NCBI RefSeq assembly: GCF_000241345.1
Contig: NZ_BAED01000069.1
Span: 1-64,000, forward strand
Reading direction: 5' to 3'
Source of the DNA: Gordonia amarae NBRC 15530
GTDB lineage: Bacteria; Actinomycetota; Actinomycetes; Mycobacteriales; Mycobacteriaceae
DNA: 64,000 nucleotides
Of this stretch, positions 8,195 through 17,463 are shown piece after piece. The position numbers and the translations under genes were made by a program. The notes under the pieces are model-generated. The model was not told where the DNA came from. It made no database searches and was given only the letters and a program-made list of their open reading frames with translations. How positions within the stretch are numbered: the stretch's first letter is position 1; each line of letters opens with the position of its first letter.

Positions 8195-9760
8195 TCAGTC
8201 GGTGGCGGTGACGGTCAGGCTGTCCAGGCGCGCCTGGCCGCCGGCGGAGTCGACCGAGATGTCATTACTGGCCGGGTTGGGGAAGACCAGGTCGGTGATG
8301 GTGTGCGAGCCGCCCTGGGCGAACGCCTCCACCGACGAGGCGTCGACGTAGACGTCGAGGGACAACTTGCCGTCACGCAGCGGTACCCGCACGGACTCGA
8401 CCGACGGAAACACCGGGCCGAACAACACATTTCCCGATCGGGTGCGATCCACCGACAGCGTGCCGGCGGCAACGTCGTAGCTGATCCGGGTGCGCTCGGC
8501 ACCGTCGGCCGACTTGTGGACGGTCAGGCCGAACCGCCTGGCGGTGCCCGGCCGGAACTCGGCGTGAACCCGGTAGGCGCGCGGCCTCACCGGCAGCGTG
8601 ACATCGTCCGGCCCGACGGCGACGTCGCGCTGTGAGTACACGGTGCGCCCTTGTCCGGCAATCGGTTCCGAGATCAGCGTTGGCCTGCCGGCGACGGTGC
8701 GCAGGCTCAGCTCGCGGGGCAGGGTCATCGCGCCGCGCCACCGGCCCGTCGGGGTCTGCTGCGCGTAGAGCCAGTTGCTCATCCACGCCATCATGATCCG
8801 CTTGTTCGCGGGGGCGTCGTTGAAGGTGACGCCGGCGTAGAAATCGCGGCCGTCGTCGACGAACCTCGGCGGACCGTCGGCGGTGAAGCGGGTGCCGTCG
8901 AAATCGCCGACGAAGTAGCGGGTGCCGGTGCCCTTGAGGAGCCTGGGGGAGATGTCCGGCACCGGTGGGAGGACGTCGACCGTCGCCGGGTTGTGGCTGA
9001 CCACCAGCACCCATTTCGTCCGACCCGGGTTGCCGTCCACCGGCAGCGGGAACAGGTCGGGGCATTCCCAGATGCCCCGGTAGTCGCTGCCCGGGCCGAA
9101 CTCGCTGAGCGGGCGCCAGGTCAACAGGTCATCCGAGCGGTACAGCACGACCTTGCGGTCGAGGGCCTCGACGGCTGTCATCACCCAGTAGCCGCCGGAA
9201 CCGTCGGTGCTGTACCAGAACACCTTCGGGTCACGGAAGTTCGTGGAGCCGCGGTCGAGGACCGGGTTGCCGCGATACTTGGTCCACGTCCGGCCGTCGT
9301 CGGTGCTGTAGGCGAGGGACTGCGCCTGGCGTCCGCTACGGTATCTGGCCGTGTAGATCGCCACCATCGGCGGGTTGCCCGCGGTCCCGAACCCGGAGGT
9401 GTTGCGGTGATCGACCACCGCCGAACCCGAGTAGATCTCCGCGTCGCGGTCGCCGCGGATCGCGATCGGCTGTTCGCGCCACGTGCGCAGGTCGGTGCTG
9501 ACCGCGTGGCCCCAGCTCATGTTCGCCCACCCGGGACCGGACGGATTGTGTTGGTAGAAAAGGTGATACCGGCCGTTGTGGTAGACGAGGCCGTTCGGAT
9601 CGTTCATCCAGTTGCGCGCCGGCGTGTAGTGCATCGCGGGCCGGAACGGATCGCCCGGCGCTGCGGCGGCGGGCGCGGTGCCCGCGACGGCCGCCACGAC
9701 CAGTGCCGCGGCGGTGGACGCGAACAGAAGGCCGGACGTGCGGCGCGGTGACCGATGCAT
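8195..9760 (-). CDS. Secreted GH32 beta-fructosidase (levanase/sucrase type)
   Basis: Encodes 521 residues. A twin-Arg-containing signal peptide (MHRSPRRTSG, hydrophobic core, APAAAA) directs export. The GH32 five-bladed propeller shows the nucleophile motif WMNDPNG (D54), FRDPK (transition-state Asp177) and the acid/base motif WECPD (E232); the C-terminal ~150 residues match the GH32 beta-sandwich. It should hydrolyse terminal beta-fructosyl bonds of sucrose, levan or inulin outside the cell; the precise substrate cannot be read from the sequence. The start is uncertain: ATG 9760 gives the cleanest signal peptide but has no clear ribosome site, and in-frame starts lie upstream. No sugar transporter or regulator is adjacent, so it is probably transcribed alone. 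Confidence 0.9.
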   Translation of the reverse strand: MHRSPRRTSGLLFASTAAALVVAAVAGTAPAAAAPGDPFRPAMHYTPARNWMNDPNGLVYHNGRYHLFYQHNPSGPGWANMSWGHAVSTDLRTWREQPIAIRGDRDAEIYSGSAVVDHRNTSGFGTAGNPPMVAIYTARYRSGRQAQSLAYSTDDGRTWTKYRGNPVLDRGSTNFRDPKVFWYSTDGSGGYWVMTAVEALDRKVVLYRSDDLLTWRPLSEFGPGSDYRGIWECPDLFPLPVDGNPGRTKWVLVVSHNPATVDVLPPVPDISPRLLKGTGTRYFVGDFDGTRFTADGPPRFVDDGRDFYAGVTFNDAPANKRIMMAWMSNWLYAQQTPTGRWRGAMTLPRELSLRTVAGRPTLISEPIAGQGRTVYSQRDVAVGPDDVTLPVRPRAYRVHAEFRPGTARRFGLTVHKSADGAERTRISYDVAAGTLSVDRTRSGNVLFGPVFPSVESVRVPLRDGKLSLDVYVDASSVEAFAQGGSHTITDLVFPNPASNDISVDSAGGQARLDSLTVTATD

Positions 9761-9995
9761 GTGTGGGTTGTACCAGGTGTCCGTCCCAGGTGATGACGCC
9801 GGGTGGGCCGGCATCGTCCGGGGGAAATCGGGGCTGGTTGTGTCGTCGATCACGTGCTACCTTGGCATCAAAGAAACAAACTCGCGGATTCATTCCAAAG
9901 GCCCGACCCGGCGTTCCGCACCCGGTATTCGACAGCAGGGTGGTCGCCATCGGGGTGTTCGATGTTCAGGCGAGTCCGACACCAGGGAGTAGTCG

Positions 9996-10973
9996 ATGAC
10001 AATCGCCGACAGCACCACCCCCGATGCCGCAATCGCCGACGAGGGGGCCGCACGGCGCCCACCTGCCCGCACCTTCGAGGAGGGCGTCCGTGAGGCCCGC
10101 CCGATGCCGGTGTCCACCGCCGAGATGAACAAGGTCGAGCCACTCGGTCCGCACTCGCTGGTATGGAAGTTCTACGGCGACAACCGGCAGATCCTCGGGT
10201 TCCAGCGGGTGGCCGGCACCGAGAACTGCATCGAGCAGCTCGCCAAGGGCGTCGAGGACCACTCGGTGATCTTCTCCGACTTCAAGGGCCGCGCCGAACG
10301 CACCGTGCCGCCCATCATGAGCACGGTTTACAGCGCCGACCCGCACGGCTGGGGGCGCAAGGTCCGCGACTTCCACCGCAACATCAAGGGCACCGTCGAC
10401 AGCGACGGGTCGTCGTACCACGCGATGAACCCGGAGCTGTTCTATTGGGCGCACGCCACCTTCGTCGACCAGGTCATCTACGTCACCGATACGTTCATCC
10501 GGCGGCTCAGCCACGCGGAGAAGGCGCAGCTCTTCGAGGAGAGCAAGCGCTGGTACGCGCTGTACGGCGTCGACGATCGCGCAGAACCCCAGACCTACGA
10601 GGAATTCCTCACCTACTGGGACGGCATGCTGGATCGGTTCGTGCCCACCAAAACCATCGTGTACGCGACCGGCTACCTGCGGAAAGGGTTGCCGCGGCCT
10701 AGGCAGGTGCCGCCGCCGGTGTGGCGCGTCGCCTCCGTTCCGCTGAACGCCCTGCTGCGTACCCTCGTCATCGGTACGCTGCCGCAGCAGATGCGCGACG
10801 TGTGCGACCTGACGTGGAATCGGCGGATGCAGAAGCGATTCGACCGCATGACCGCGGCGATCCGGGCGCTCAACCCGATCATCAACAGGCTGCCGGTGGA
10901 CAAGCTGTACACCGCCTGGGCGGCCGAGGCATGGGAACGGACCGGGGTCGACCCCCGCCCGATCAACAACTGA
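9996..10973 (+). CDS. MpaB/rubber-oxygenase-like (DUF2236) oxygenase
   Basis: Encodes 325 residues with a good AGGGAG ribosome site. It matches the DUF2236 family (ER-bound oxygenase MpaB of mycophenolate synthesis; latex-clearing protein Lcp). Visible family features are HSLVWKFYGDNR near the N-terminus, a DFHRNIKG segment, and WAHATFVDQVIYVTDTF, where the His is a likely haem or metal ligand. There is no signal peptide, so it is probably cytosolic or peripheral. A P450 gene follows after 32 bp, and an SDR, an FNR-ferredoxin and a desaturase come next on the same strand, which suggests oxidative lipid or isoprenoid metabolism. The substrate is unknown. Confidence 0.82.
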   Translation: MTIADSTTPDAAIADEGAARRPPARTFEEGVREARPMPVSTAEMNKVEPLGPHSLVWKFYGDNRQILGFQRVAGTENCIEQLAKGVEDHSVIFSDFKGRAERTVPPIMSTVYSADPHGWGRKVRDFHRNIKGTVDSDGSSYHAMNPELFYWAHATFVDQVIYVTDTFIRRLSHAEKAQLFEESKRWYALYGVDDRAEPQTYEEFLTYWDGMLDRFVPTKTIVYATGYLRKGLPRPRQVPPPVWRVASVPLNALLRTLVIGTLPQQMRDVCDLTWNRRMQKRFDRMTAAIRALNPIINRLPVDKLYTAWAAEAWERTGVDPRPINN

Positions 10974-11005
10974 ACACTCACAGCCCGCAACATCAGGAGG
11001 TCGAG

Positions 11006-12343
11006 ATGACCAGCTACCTCGCCGAGGCACCCGCCGGCAGCGGATTGAAATCCGTGCCGTGCTCGAACGTTCCGGGCGTCATCGAGGTGCTCTCCACGCG
11101 CCGGGACCCGTACGGCAAGACCGCCAAACGTGTCGCCCAGATGGGTCCGATCTCCGGCATGAACGCCTTCGGCCTCAAGATCGTCAACGTCTCCGGTGCC
11201 GACGGGGCGCAAGAGATCCTGATGAACAAGGACAAGGCCTTCGCCAACGGCCCGGCGTGGAGCTTTTTCATCGGTCCGTTCTTCCACCGCGGCGTCATGC
11301 TGATGGACTTCGACGAACACCGTTATCACCGCCGGATCCTGCAGGCGGCGTTCACGCCCACCGCGCTCAAGGGCTATCTGCAGGAGATGCAGCCGGTGAT
11401 AGCCGAGCAGGTGCATCAGCTGCCCACCGGGCGGGTGGAGATGTTCAGTTGGCTCAAACAGCTCACCCTCGATGTGGCACTTGAGGTCTTCCTCGGCGTG
11501 AAGCTGCCTCGCGATGAGGCGGACAAGCTCAACAAGGCCTTCATCGAGACCGTCGCCGCGGGCACCGCACTGGTCCGCAAACCCGTCCCGGGCGGACGCT
11601 GGTGGAAGGGGCTGCGCTCACGCAAGGTGCTCGAGGAATTCTTCTACGCCACTATCGACGCCAAACGGGCCCGCGAGACCCCGGACCTGTTCTCCGCGCT
11701 GTGCCATGCCCAAAGCGAGGAGGGTGACCGGTTCACCGACGAGGACGTGGTCAACCACATGATCTTCGTGCTGATGGCGGCCCACGACACCTCGACGATG
11801 ACGATGTCGCAGATGGTGTACTGGACGGCCAAGAACCCGCAGTGGCAGGAGCGCGCCCGGACCCAATCGCTCGAACTGGAACCCGAGATCGGCTACGACA
11901 CCCTCGGCAAGTTCACCGACCTCGACCTGATCATGCGCGAATCGCTGCGGATGTGCCCGCCCGTCCCAGCCCTGCCGCGGATGGCGGTCAAGGACACCCA
12001 GGTGTTGGGGCATCACATCCCCGAGGGGTCGATCGTGGCGGTGCTGCAGCAGACCAATCACCGCGACCCGGCCTACTTCACCAACCCGGATACCTTTGAT
12101 CCCGACCGCTTTTCGCCCGAACGTGAAGAGGATCGCGGACACCGGATGGCGTGGGTGCCGTTCGGTGGCGGGGCGCACAAGTGCATCGGCCTGCACTTCG
12201 GCCAGATGGAGATCAAGACCGTGATGCACCGGCTGCTCCGGGAATTCGAATGGTCGGTGCCGGACGGCTACGAGGTCCCCATGGACTACAGCTCGCTTCC
12301 GGTGCCCAAGGACAATCTGCCGGTGTACATCCGCCGGCGCTGA
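11006..12343 (+). CDS. Cytochrome P450
   Basis: Encodes 445 residues; ATG 11006 has an AGGAGG ribosome site six bases upstream. The P450 signatures are the I-helix MAAHDTSTMT (His where Gly is common), the K-helix ESLRM and the haem-binding loop FGGGAHKCIG with the thiolate Cys at residue 393. There is no membrane anchor, as usual for bacterial P450s. The AAHDT helix recalls the CYP51/CYP120/CYP26 branch that acts on sterols, retinoids and terpenes, but the substrate cannot be deduced. It is probably co-transcribed with the MpaB-like oxygenase and the SDR (gap 19 bp); the FNR-ferredoxin downstream could donate electrons. Confidence 0.93.
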   Translation: MTSYLAEAPAGSGLKSVPCSNVPGVIEVLSTRRDPYGKTAKRVAQMGPISGMNAFGLKIVNVSGADGAQEILMNKDKAFANGPAWSFFIGPFFHRGVMLMDFDEHRYHRRILQAAFTPTALKGYLQEMQPVIAEQVHQLPTGRVEMFSWLKQLTLDVALEVFLGVKLPRDEADKLNKAFIETVAAGTALVRKPVPGGRWWKGLRSRKVLEEFFYATIDAKRARETPDLFSALCHAQSEEGDRFTDEDVVNHMIFVLMAAHDTSTMTMSQMVYWTAKNPQWQERARTQSLELEPEIGYDTLGKFTDLDLIMRESLRMCPPVPALPRMAVKDTQVLGHHIPEGSIVAVLQQTNHRDPAYFTNPDTFDPDRFSPEREEDRGHRMAWVPFGGGAHKCIGLHFGQMEIKTVMHRLLREFEWSVPDGYEVPMDYSSLPVPKDNLPVYIRRR

Positions 12344-12362
12344 CAAGGGGAGTGGGGACCGG

Positions 12363-13211
12363 ATGAGTCAAAGATGGGCGCGGCCCGGCGATGACGCCGG
12401 CCATACGGTGGCCGGCAAGGTTGTCGCGATCACTGGTGGCGCGCGCGGAATCGGTTTGTGGACAGCGCAATTGCTCATCAGATCGGGTGCGGTGGTAGCT
12501 ATCGGCGATGTCGATGCCGAGGCCGTGGCCAAGGCGGCGGCGAACGTGGGGATCACCGGCGGTCACGTCGATGTCACCGACCGCGAGTCCTTCGCGGCCT
12601 GGCTCGATGAGGTGGAGGATCGGCACGGACCGATCGACGTCCTCATCAACAACGCTGGAATCATGCCCGCCGGTGCGTTTCTCGACCTGGACCCGGCGAT
12701 CATCCGGCGCACCGTCGAGATCGACCTGCTCGGCGTGTACACGGGTTCGCAGCTCGCCGCGCGCCGGATGGCCGCCCGCGGATCGGGCCACATCATCAAC
12801 ATCGCCTCGGTGGCCGGCCGGCTGGCCACGCCCGGACTCGCCGTCTACAACGGGGTGAAGGCCGGTGTCATCGAGTTCTCGGAGGCGCTCGATGCCGAAC
12901 TGGAATCCCAGGGGGTGCGGGTATCGGCGGTGTTGCCGACGTTCACCCGCACCGGGCTCATTTCCGGATTGCGGACCACCGCAGTGGTGAAGGTCATCGA
13001 ACCTGAGTCGGTGGCTCGGATCATAATGAAAACCGTTGCCCGGCCGCGTGTTCGGGTCGCCGCTCCGCGCAGTATGGGGTGGGTGCACGGCAACGCGATG
13101 ATCCCCGCGGGGATCAAGCGGCGTATCCGGCGAGTGACCGGACTCGGCAACAGCTTCCTCGACTACGACGCCGACGCCCGCGCCGGCTACTCGCGCCGCA
13201 TCGCGCAGTAG
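12363..13211 (+). CDS. Short-chain dehydrogenase/reductase
   Basis: Encodes 282 residues with an AGGGGAG ribosome site. Classical SDR features are present: nucleotide-binding TGGARGIG (residues 24-31), DVTD, NNAG (97-99 region) and the catalytic set S149, Y162, K166 (YNGVK). The basic C-terminal tail (RPRVRVAAPRS, KRRIRR) extends beyond the core fold and resembles mycobacterial lipid-acting SDRs. It probably oxidises or reduces a hydroxyl/carbonyl made by the preceding P450 or oxygenase. The gap after the P450 is 19 bp, consistent with one transcript. The specific substrate is unknown. Confidence 0.92.
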   Translation: MSQRWARPGDDAGHTVAGKVVAITGGARGIGLWTAQLLIRSGAVVAIGDVDAEAVAKAAANVGITGGHVDVTDRESFAAWLDEVEDRHGPIDVLINNAGIMPAGAFLDLDPAIIRRTVEIDLLGVYTGSQLAARRMAARGSGHIINIASVAGRLATPGLAVYNGVKAGVIEFSEALDAELESQGVRVSAVLPTFTRTGLISGLRTTAVVKVIEPESVARIIMKTVARPRVRVAAPRSMGWVHGNAMIPAGIKRRIRRVTGLGNSFLDYDADARAGYSRRIAQ

Positions 13212-13241
13212 GGCAACCCGCAGAGTTGGGATTCTGCAATA

Positions 13242-13257
13242 TGTGACGTATCGCACA
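13242..13257. promoter_or_regulatory. Candidate CRP-type operator before the reductase/desaturase pair
   Basis: The sequence TGTGACGTATCGCACA fits the Crp consensus TGTGA-N6-TCACA with one mismatch. It sits inside ATGTG-N8-CACAT, a perfect 5-bp dyad, in the 100-bp gap after the SDR gene and 54 bp before the GTG chosen for the FNR-ferredoxin. Inference: a cAMP-CRP-like regulator controls this gene and the desaturase from an internal promoter. Confidence 0.5.
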
Positions 13258-13311
13258 TTTGCGGTGTACGGTCCTGAACTATCCGCAGCCCCGGATAGTG
13301 AGGACGCCCGT

Positions 13312-14424
13312 GTGAACCTGCTGAAATGGAGCCAGCGACCTGCGGTCGGTGTCGACGCCAAGCGCCCCGAGCACAACATCGTGCGGGGCCTCGTGGCGCG
13401 CGCGACCACGCCGCTGCTCCCCGACGACTACCTGCACCTGATCAACCCGTTGTGGTCGGCCCGCGAGCTGCGGGGCCGGGTGGTCGCGGTCAAACGGGAG
13501 ACCGAGGACACCGCCACGGTCCGGATCCAGACCGGGTGGGGATTCCCCGAAACCTACAAACCGGGGCAGTACGTCGGCATCGGGCTGCAGGTCGGCGGCC
13601 GGTGGCACTGGCGTTCGTACTCGCTGACCTCCATCGGCGAGACCACCGCCAAGACGATCTCGATCACCGTCAAGGCGACCCCGGACGGATTCCTCTCGAC
13701 GCACCTCGTCGAGGGCGTGACCCCGGGCACCATCATCCGGCTGGCCGCACCCAAGGGTGACTTCTTCCTCCCCGAACCACTGCCGTCGAAGATCCTGTTC
13801 GTCACCGCCGGCAGTGGCATCACGCCGGTCATGTCGATGCTGCGGTCCCTGGCCAAGCGGTCGCAGATGCCCGACGTCGTCCATATCCATTCGGCTCCCA
13901 CACTCGACGACGTCATCTTCCGGGACGAACTCGAGCGGATGCAGAGCGGTGTCGACGGCTATCACCTGCGATTGCAGGCCACCCGCTCCGACGGCAAGTT
14001 CGATCTGGCCGCCCTCGACGCACACGTGCCCGACTGGCGGGAACGGCAATGCTGGTCGTGCGGCCCGGTCACCCTGCTCGACGACATGGAGAAGCACTAT
14101 GAGAGCAACGGTCTGAGGGGTCTGCTGCACATCGAGCGTTTCGCCATCGCCCGCACCGATCACGGTGGGGAGGGCGGCACCGTCACCTTCGGCAAGTCCG
14201 GGCGGACCGCCGAACTCGACGGTGCCACGACGCTGCTCGAAGCCGGCGAGGATCTCGGGGTGCAGATGCCGTTCGGCTGCCGGATGGGCATCTGCCAGAC
14301 CTGCGTGGTGCAGCTGACCGCCGGATACACCCGTGACCTGCGCACCGGCGAGGAACATCGCGAAGGTGACCGCATCCAGACCTGCGTGAGCGCCGTCGCC
14401 GGCGCCTGCACGATCGACCTCTAG
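13312..14424 (+). CDS. FNR-ferredoxin reductase partner of the acyl desaturase (Rv3230c type)
   Basis: Encodes 370 residues. GTG 13312 has a GAGGA ribosome site; an earlier in-frame ATG at 13243 would put the CRP-like site inside the gene and has no ribosome site. The order of domains is a FAD-binding FNR barrel (HWRSYSLTS, FAD motif RSYS), an NAD(P)H-binding Rossmann part (FVTAGSGITPVMSML, CGPVTLLDDME) and a C-terminal plant-type [2Fe-2S] ferredoxin domain with CRMGICQTC plus a distal Cys (QTCVS). In M. tuberculosis the homologue Rv3230c passes electrons from NADPH to stearoyl-CoA delta-9 desaturase DesA3; here the desaturase starts 7 bp later, so the pair is conserved. Confidence 0.93.
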   Translation: MNLLKWSQRPAVGVDAKRPEHNIVRGLVARATTPLLPDDYLHLINPLWSARELRGRVVAVKRETEDTATVRIQTGWGFPETYKPGQYVGIGLQVGGRWHWRSYSLTSIGETTAKTISITVKATPDGFLSTHLVEGVTPGTIIRLAAPKGDFFLPEPLPSKILFVTAGSGITPVMSMLRSLAKRSQMPDVVHIHSAPTLDDVIFRDELERMQSGVDGYHLRLQATRSDGKFDLAALDAHVPDWRERQCWSCGPVTLLDDMEKHYESNGLRGLLHIERFAIARTDHGGEGGTVTFGKSGRTAELDGATTLLEAGEDLGVQMPFGCRMGICQTCVVQLTAGYTRDLRTGEEHREGDRIQTCVSAVAGACTIDL

Positions 14425-14431
14425 GACAACT

Positions 14432-15670
14432 ATGGCCATCACAGACATCGACGCCTACGCACACCTGACGGAAGCCGACGTCGAGACCCTCGGTGCCGAG
14501 TTCGACGCGATCCGCCGGGACATCGAAGCAGCACGCGGGGAGGAAGACGCGCGCTACATCCGCCGGGCCATCACCATCCAGCGGTCACTGGTGGCCGGTG
14601 GGCGAGTGGTGCTGCTGCTGAGCAACCGCAGACCACTCTGGCTGCTCGGGACCGCACTGCTCGGTGCGGGCAAGATCATTGAGAACATGGAACTCGGGCA
14701 CAACGTGATGCACGGCCAGTGGGACTGGCTCAACGATCCCGAGGTGCACTCGACCACCTGGGAATGGGACAACACCTGCCCGTCGGTGCAGTGGAAGCAT
14801 TCGCACAACTTCGTCCACCACAAGTTCACCAACGTCGTCGGGATGGACGATGACGTGGGCTACGGCATCCTGCGGGTGACCCGCGACCAGGAATGGGCGC
14901 CGCGGCACCTGGGCAACCCGATCTACAACTTCCTGCTCGGCACATTCTTCGAGGTAGGGGTGGCACTACACCACCTCGAAACGGAGAAACTGCGCAACAA
15001 GGAGAAAACGTACGCTCAGGCGGCCAAGGACCTGCGGCTCATCGGCAAGAAGGTGGGTAAGCAGGCCGCCAAGGACTATCTGATCTTCCCGGCGCTGTCG
15101 CTGAAGAACTGGCGCAGCACCCTCACGGCGAACTTCACCGCCAATCTGATCAGGAACTACTGGGCGTACATGGTGATCTTCTGCGGTCACTTCCCGGACG
15201 GTGCGGAGAAGTTCACCGTCGAGGAGTACGAGAATGAGGATCAGGCGCGCTGGTATCTGCGGCAGATGCTGGGTTCGGCCAATTTCACCGCGGGGCCGGT
15301 GATGCGATTCATGAGCGGCAACCTGAGCCACCAGATCGAGCATCACATGTATCCGGACCTGCCGAGCAGCCGGTACGAGGAGATCGGTGTGCGGGTGCGC
15401 GCATTGTGTGAGAAGTACGACCTGCCGTACACGACGGGGTCGATCGTGAGTCAGTACGCGCTGACATTCCGCACGATCCTCAAGCTGTCGCTGCCCAACA
15501 GCATGCTCAAGGCGACATCGGACGACGCGCCCGAAACCTCGTCTGAGCTGCGCTTCAACGTGCTCAAGGGTACGGCTGCACAGTTCGGGGTGGACCCGGT
15601 GACCGGTGAGCGCAGGGGGCTGCGGACCGCGCTGCGGGCGCTCAAGACGGCGCAGGTGCAACCGGCCTGA
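14432..15670 (+). CDS. desA3: Membrane acyl-CoA delta-9 desaturase (DesA3 type)
   Basis: Encodes 412 residues. The three di-iron histidine boxes of membrane fatty acid desaturases are present: GHNVMHGQ, KHSHNFVHH and the C-terminal NLSHQIEHHMYP, separated by hydrophobic stretches. It introduces a double bond into stearoyl/palmitoyl-CoA at the membrane, giving oleate/palmitoleate for phospholipids and triacylglycerols. It follows its electron-transfer partner by 7 bp and ends in front of a strong hairpin terminator. The C-terminal ~60 residues (after LKLSLPN) are a polar tail typical of the actinobacterial forms. Confidence in the family is high; delta-9 position and CoA substrate are by homology with DesA3. 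Confidence 0.93.
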   Translation: MAITDIDAYAHLTEADVETLGAEFDAIRRDIEAARGEEDARYIRRAITIQRSLVAGGRVVLLLSNRRPLWLLGTALLGAGKIIENMELGHNVMHGQWDWLNDPEVHSTTWEWDNTCPSVQWKHSHNFVHHKFTNVVGMDDDVGYGILRVTRDQEWAPRHLGNPIYNFLLGTFFEVGVALHHLETEKLRNKEKTYAQAAKDLRLIGKKVGKQAAKDYLIFPALSLKNWRSTLTANFTANLIRNYWAYMVIFCGHFPDGAEKFTVEEYENEDQARWYLRQMLGSANFTAGPVMRFMSGNLSHQIEHHMYPDLPSSRYEEIGVRVRALCEKYDLPYTTGSIVSQYALTFRTILKLSLPNSMLKATSDDAPETSSELRFNVLKGTAAQFGVDPVTGERRGLRTALRALKTAQVQPA

Positions 15671-15692
15671 TCGAGGAAGAGGCCGGAGAACG

Positions 15693-15727
15693 CCGGAGGG
15701 CGGCCCCATGACGGGGCCGCCCTCCGG
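15693..15727. terminator. Hairpin terminator between desaturase and rpf-like gene
   Basis: A perfect 15-bp stem (CCGGAGGGCGGCCCC with its complement) closes over a five-base loop ATGAC. There is no T-run, as is common in high-GC actinobacteria. Placed between convergent genes, it can serve both strands. Confidence 0.75.
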
Positions 15728-15793
15728 TGGCTGTGAGGGTTGCTGCACCCGGACGTCGGACGTCCGGATGCTCCCTCGGTAAACGCGTGTGGT

Positions 15794-16221
<428 letters not shown>

Positions 16222-16508
16222 GCGGAGGGCTGATAACAGCCAGATAACAACCGTGGTATTCGGTAAATCGCCTGCGTATCCCGCATATTTGCCAATGATT
16301 GTAAATGCGGATTGAAAATCAAAATGTGACGCATAACACTATCAAATTGTGAATCCAATCACTCAAATTTCCGGTTTTTATTCACAGATTCTTCACTGAT
16401 TGCCTTCTCTGCATTCGGGTACGGATAGGCGATCTGGCGGAAAACTGTCGATCTGGGCAGGTGTAATCCGTGTGCATACCCTGTTGACTGGGGTTATCGG
16501 AGTCACCG
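16222..16508. other. AT-rich intergenic region between rpf-like gene and crotonase
   Basis: No gene is seen here. The stretch about 16255-16405 is strikingly AT-rich for this genome (runs such as TTGAAAATCAAAATG and TCCGGTTTTTATTCAC). Two GATAACA-type words lie near 16230-16250, with a related GATAAC just before the dyad. It probably carries the promoters of the divergent rpf-like and crotonase genes, perhaps with a nucleoid-protein (Lsr2-like) binding island. No c-di-AMP (ydaO) riboswitch motif was found in it. Confidence 0.6.
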
Positions 16509-17351
16509 GTGAAAGGTATATGGAACGTGGATCACACCCAGGCGCAGTTGAACGAACCCGTGAGTATGGCGGCGGTCACCCCGGAACCCGTCGGGGTCGT
16601 CGTCGAGGCGCCGCTCGGCATCATCACCCTCGACGCACCGCGCAGGCGCAACCCGCTGTCGACGGCCACGATGACGGCCCTGACCTCGGCGTTGCGTGAG
16701 CTGGGGGAGAACGACGACGTGCGCGTGGTGATCGTGCGTGCGCACGGGCCGGCCTTCTCCGCCGGGCACGACCTGGCGGAACTGCGTGATCGCACCCTGG
16801 AGGACGAGCGCGCCGTCTTCGATACGTGCGTGGAGATGATGACCGCGGTCCATGAGCTCGATCGTCCGGTGATCGCCGAGGTGGCCGGCGCCGCGTTCGC
16901 CGCCGGATGTCAGCTCGTGGCCACCTGCGACCTCGCCATCGCCTCCACCGAGGCCACCTTCAGTACTCCTGGCGTGCGGATCGGGCTGTTCTGTTCCACT
17001 CCGATGGTGGCGCTCACCCGGGCGGTGGGTCGCAAACGTGCGATGAAGATGCTCCTGACAGGTGATGCCATCGACGCGGCCACCGCCGCCGACTGGGGGC
17101 TGGTCAACGATGTCGTCGAACCGGGGGAGCTGGCGGGTGCGGTGCGGGAGCTGGCGCTGCGGATCGCGGGGTCGAGCCGGTCGACGGTGTCCATCGGCAA
17201 GAGGGCCTTCTACGCCCAGATCGACGTCGCCGAGCCCGACGCCTACACGATGATGTCGGAGACGATGGCCGGCAACGCCGTCACCTGCGACGCGCAGGAG
17301 GGCATCGCCGCGTTCCTCGGGAAACGGCAGCCTGTATGGACTGACCGATGA
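16509..17351 (+). CDS. Enoyl-CoA hydratase/isomerase family protein
   Basis: Encodes 280 residues of the crotonase fold: TLDAPRRRNPLS near residue 40, the oxyanion-hole segments PAFSAGHDLAEL and EVAGAAFAAGCQL, and GLFCSTP. Possible catalytic acid residues are not at clearly canonical places (the second Glu of hydratases is replaced in the GVRIGLFCS region), so the reaction may be isomerase- or hydrolase-like rather than plain hydration. The start could be GTG 16509 or GTG 16527; both have weak ribosome sites. It stands alone: an AT-rich region precedes it and a strong terminator follows. Acyl-CoA metabolism is likely; the substrate is unknown. Confidence 0.88.
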   Translation: MKGIWNVDHTQAQLNEPVSMAAVTPEPVGVVVEAPLGIITLDAPRRRNPLSTATMTALTSALRELGENDDVRVVIVRAHGPAFSAGHDLAELRDRTLEDERAVFDTCVEMMTAVHELDRPVIAEVAGAAFAAGCQLVATCDLAIASTEATFSTPGVRIGLFCSTPMVALTRAVGRKRAMKMLLTGDAIDAATAADWGLVNDVVEPGELAGAVRELALRIAGSSRSTVSIGKRAFYAQIDVAEPDAYTMMSETMAGNAVTCDAQEGIAAFLGKRQPVWTDR

Positions 17352-17418
17352 CCAGGTGAGACTGTCCCGGGCGCCGGGAGGTCTGACGGCATCGGGTCCG
17401 CCCGTCGCGGGAGTGCTG

Positions 17419-17463
17419 GAGAGGATCCGCCGGTGTCAACGCCGGCGGATCCTCTCTTTATTG
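17419..17463 (+). terminator. Strong intrinsic terminator after the crotonase gene
   Basis: A perfect 15-bp stem (GAGAGGATCCGCCGG with its complement at 17442-17456) closes over an eight-base loop and is followed by TTTATT. This is one of the few near-classical Rho-independent terminators here. It isolates the crotonase gene from the urt operon. Confidence 0.85.
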
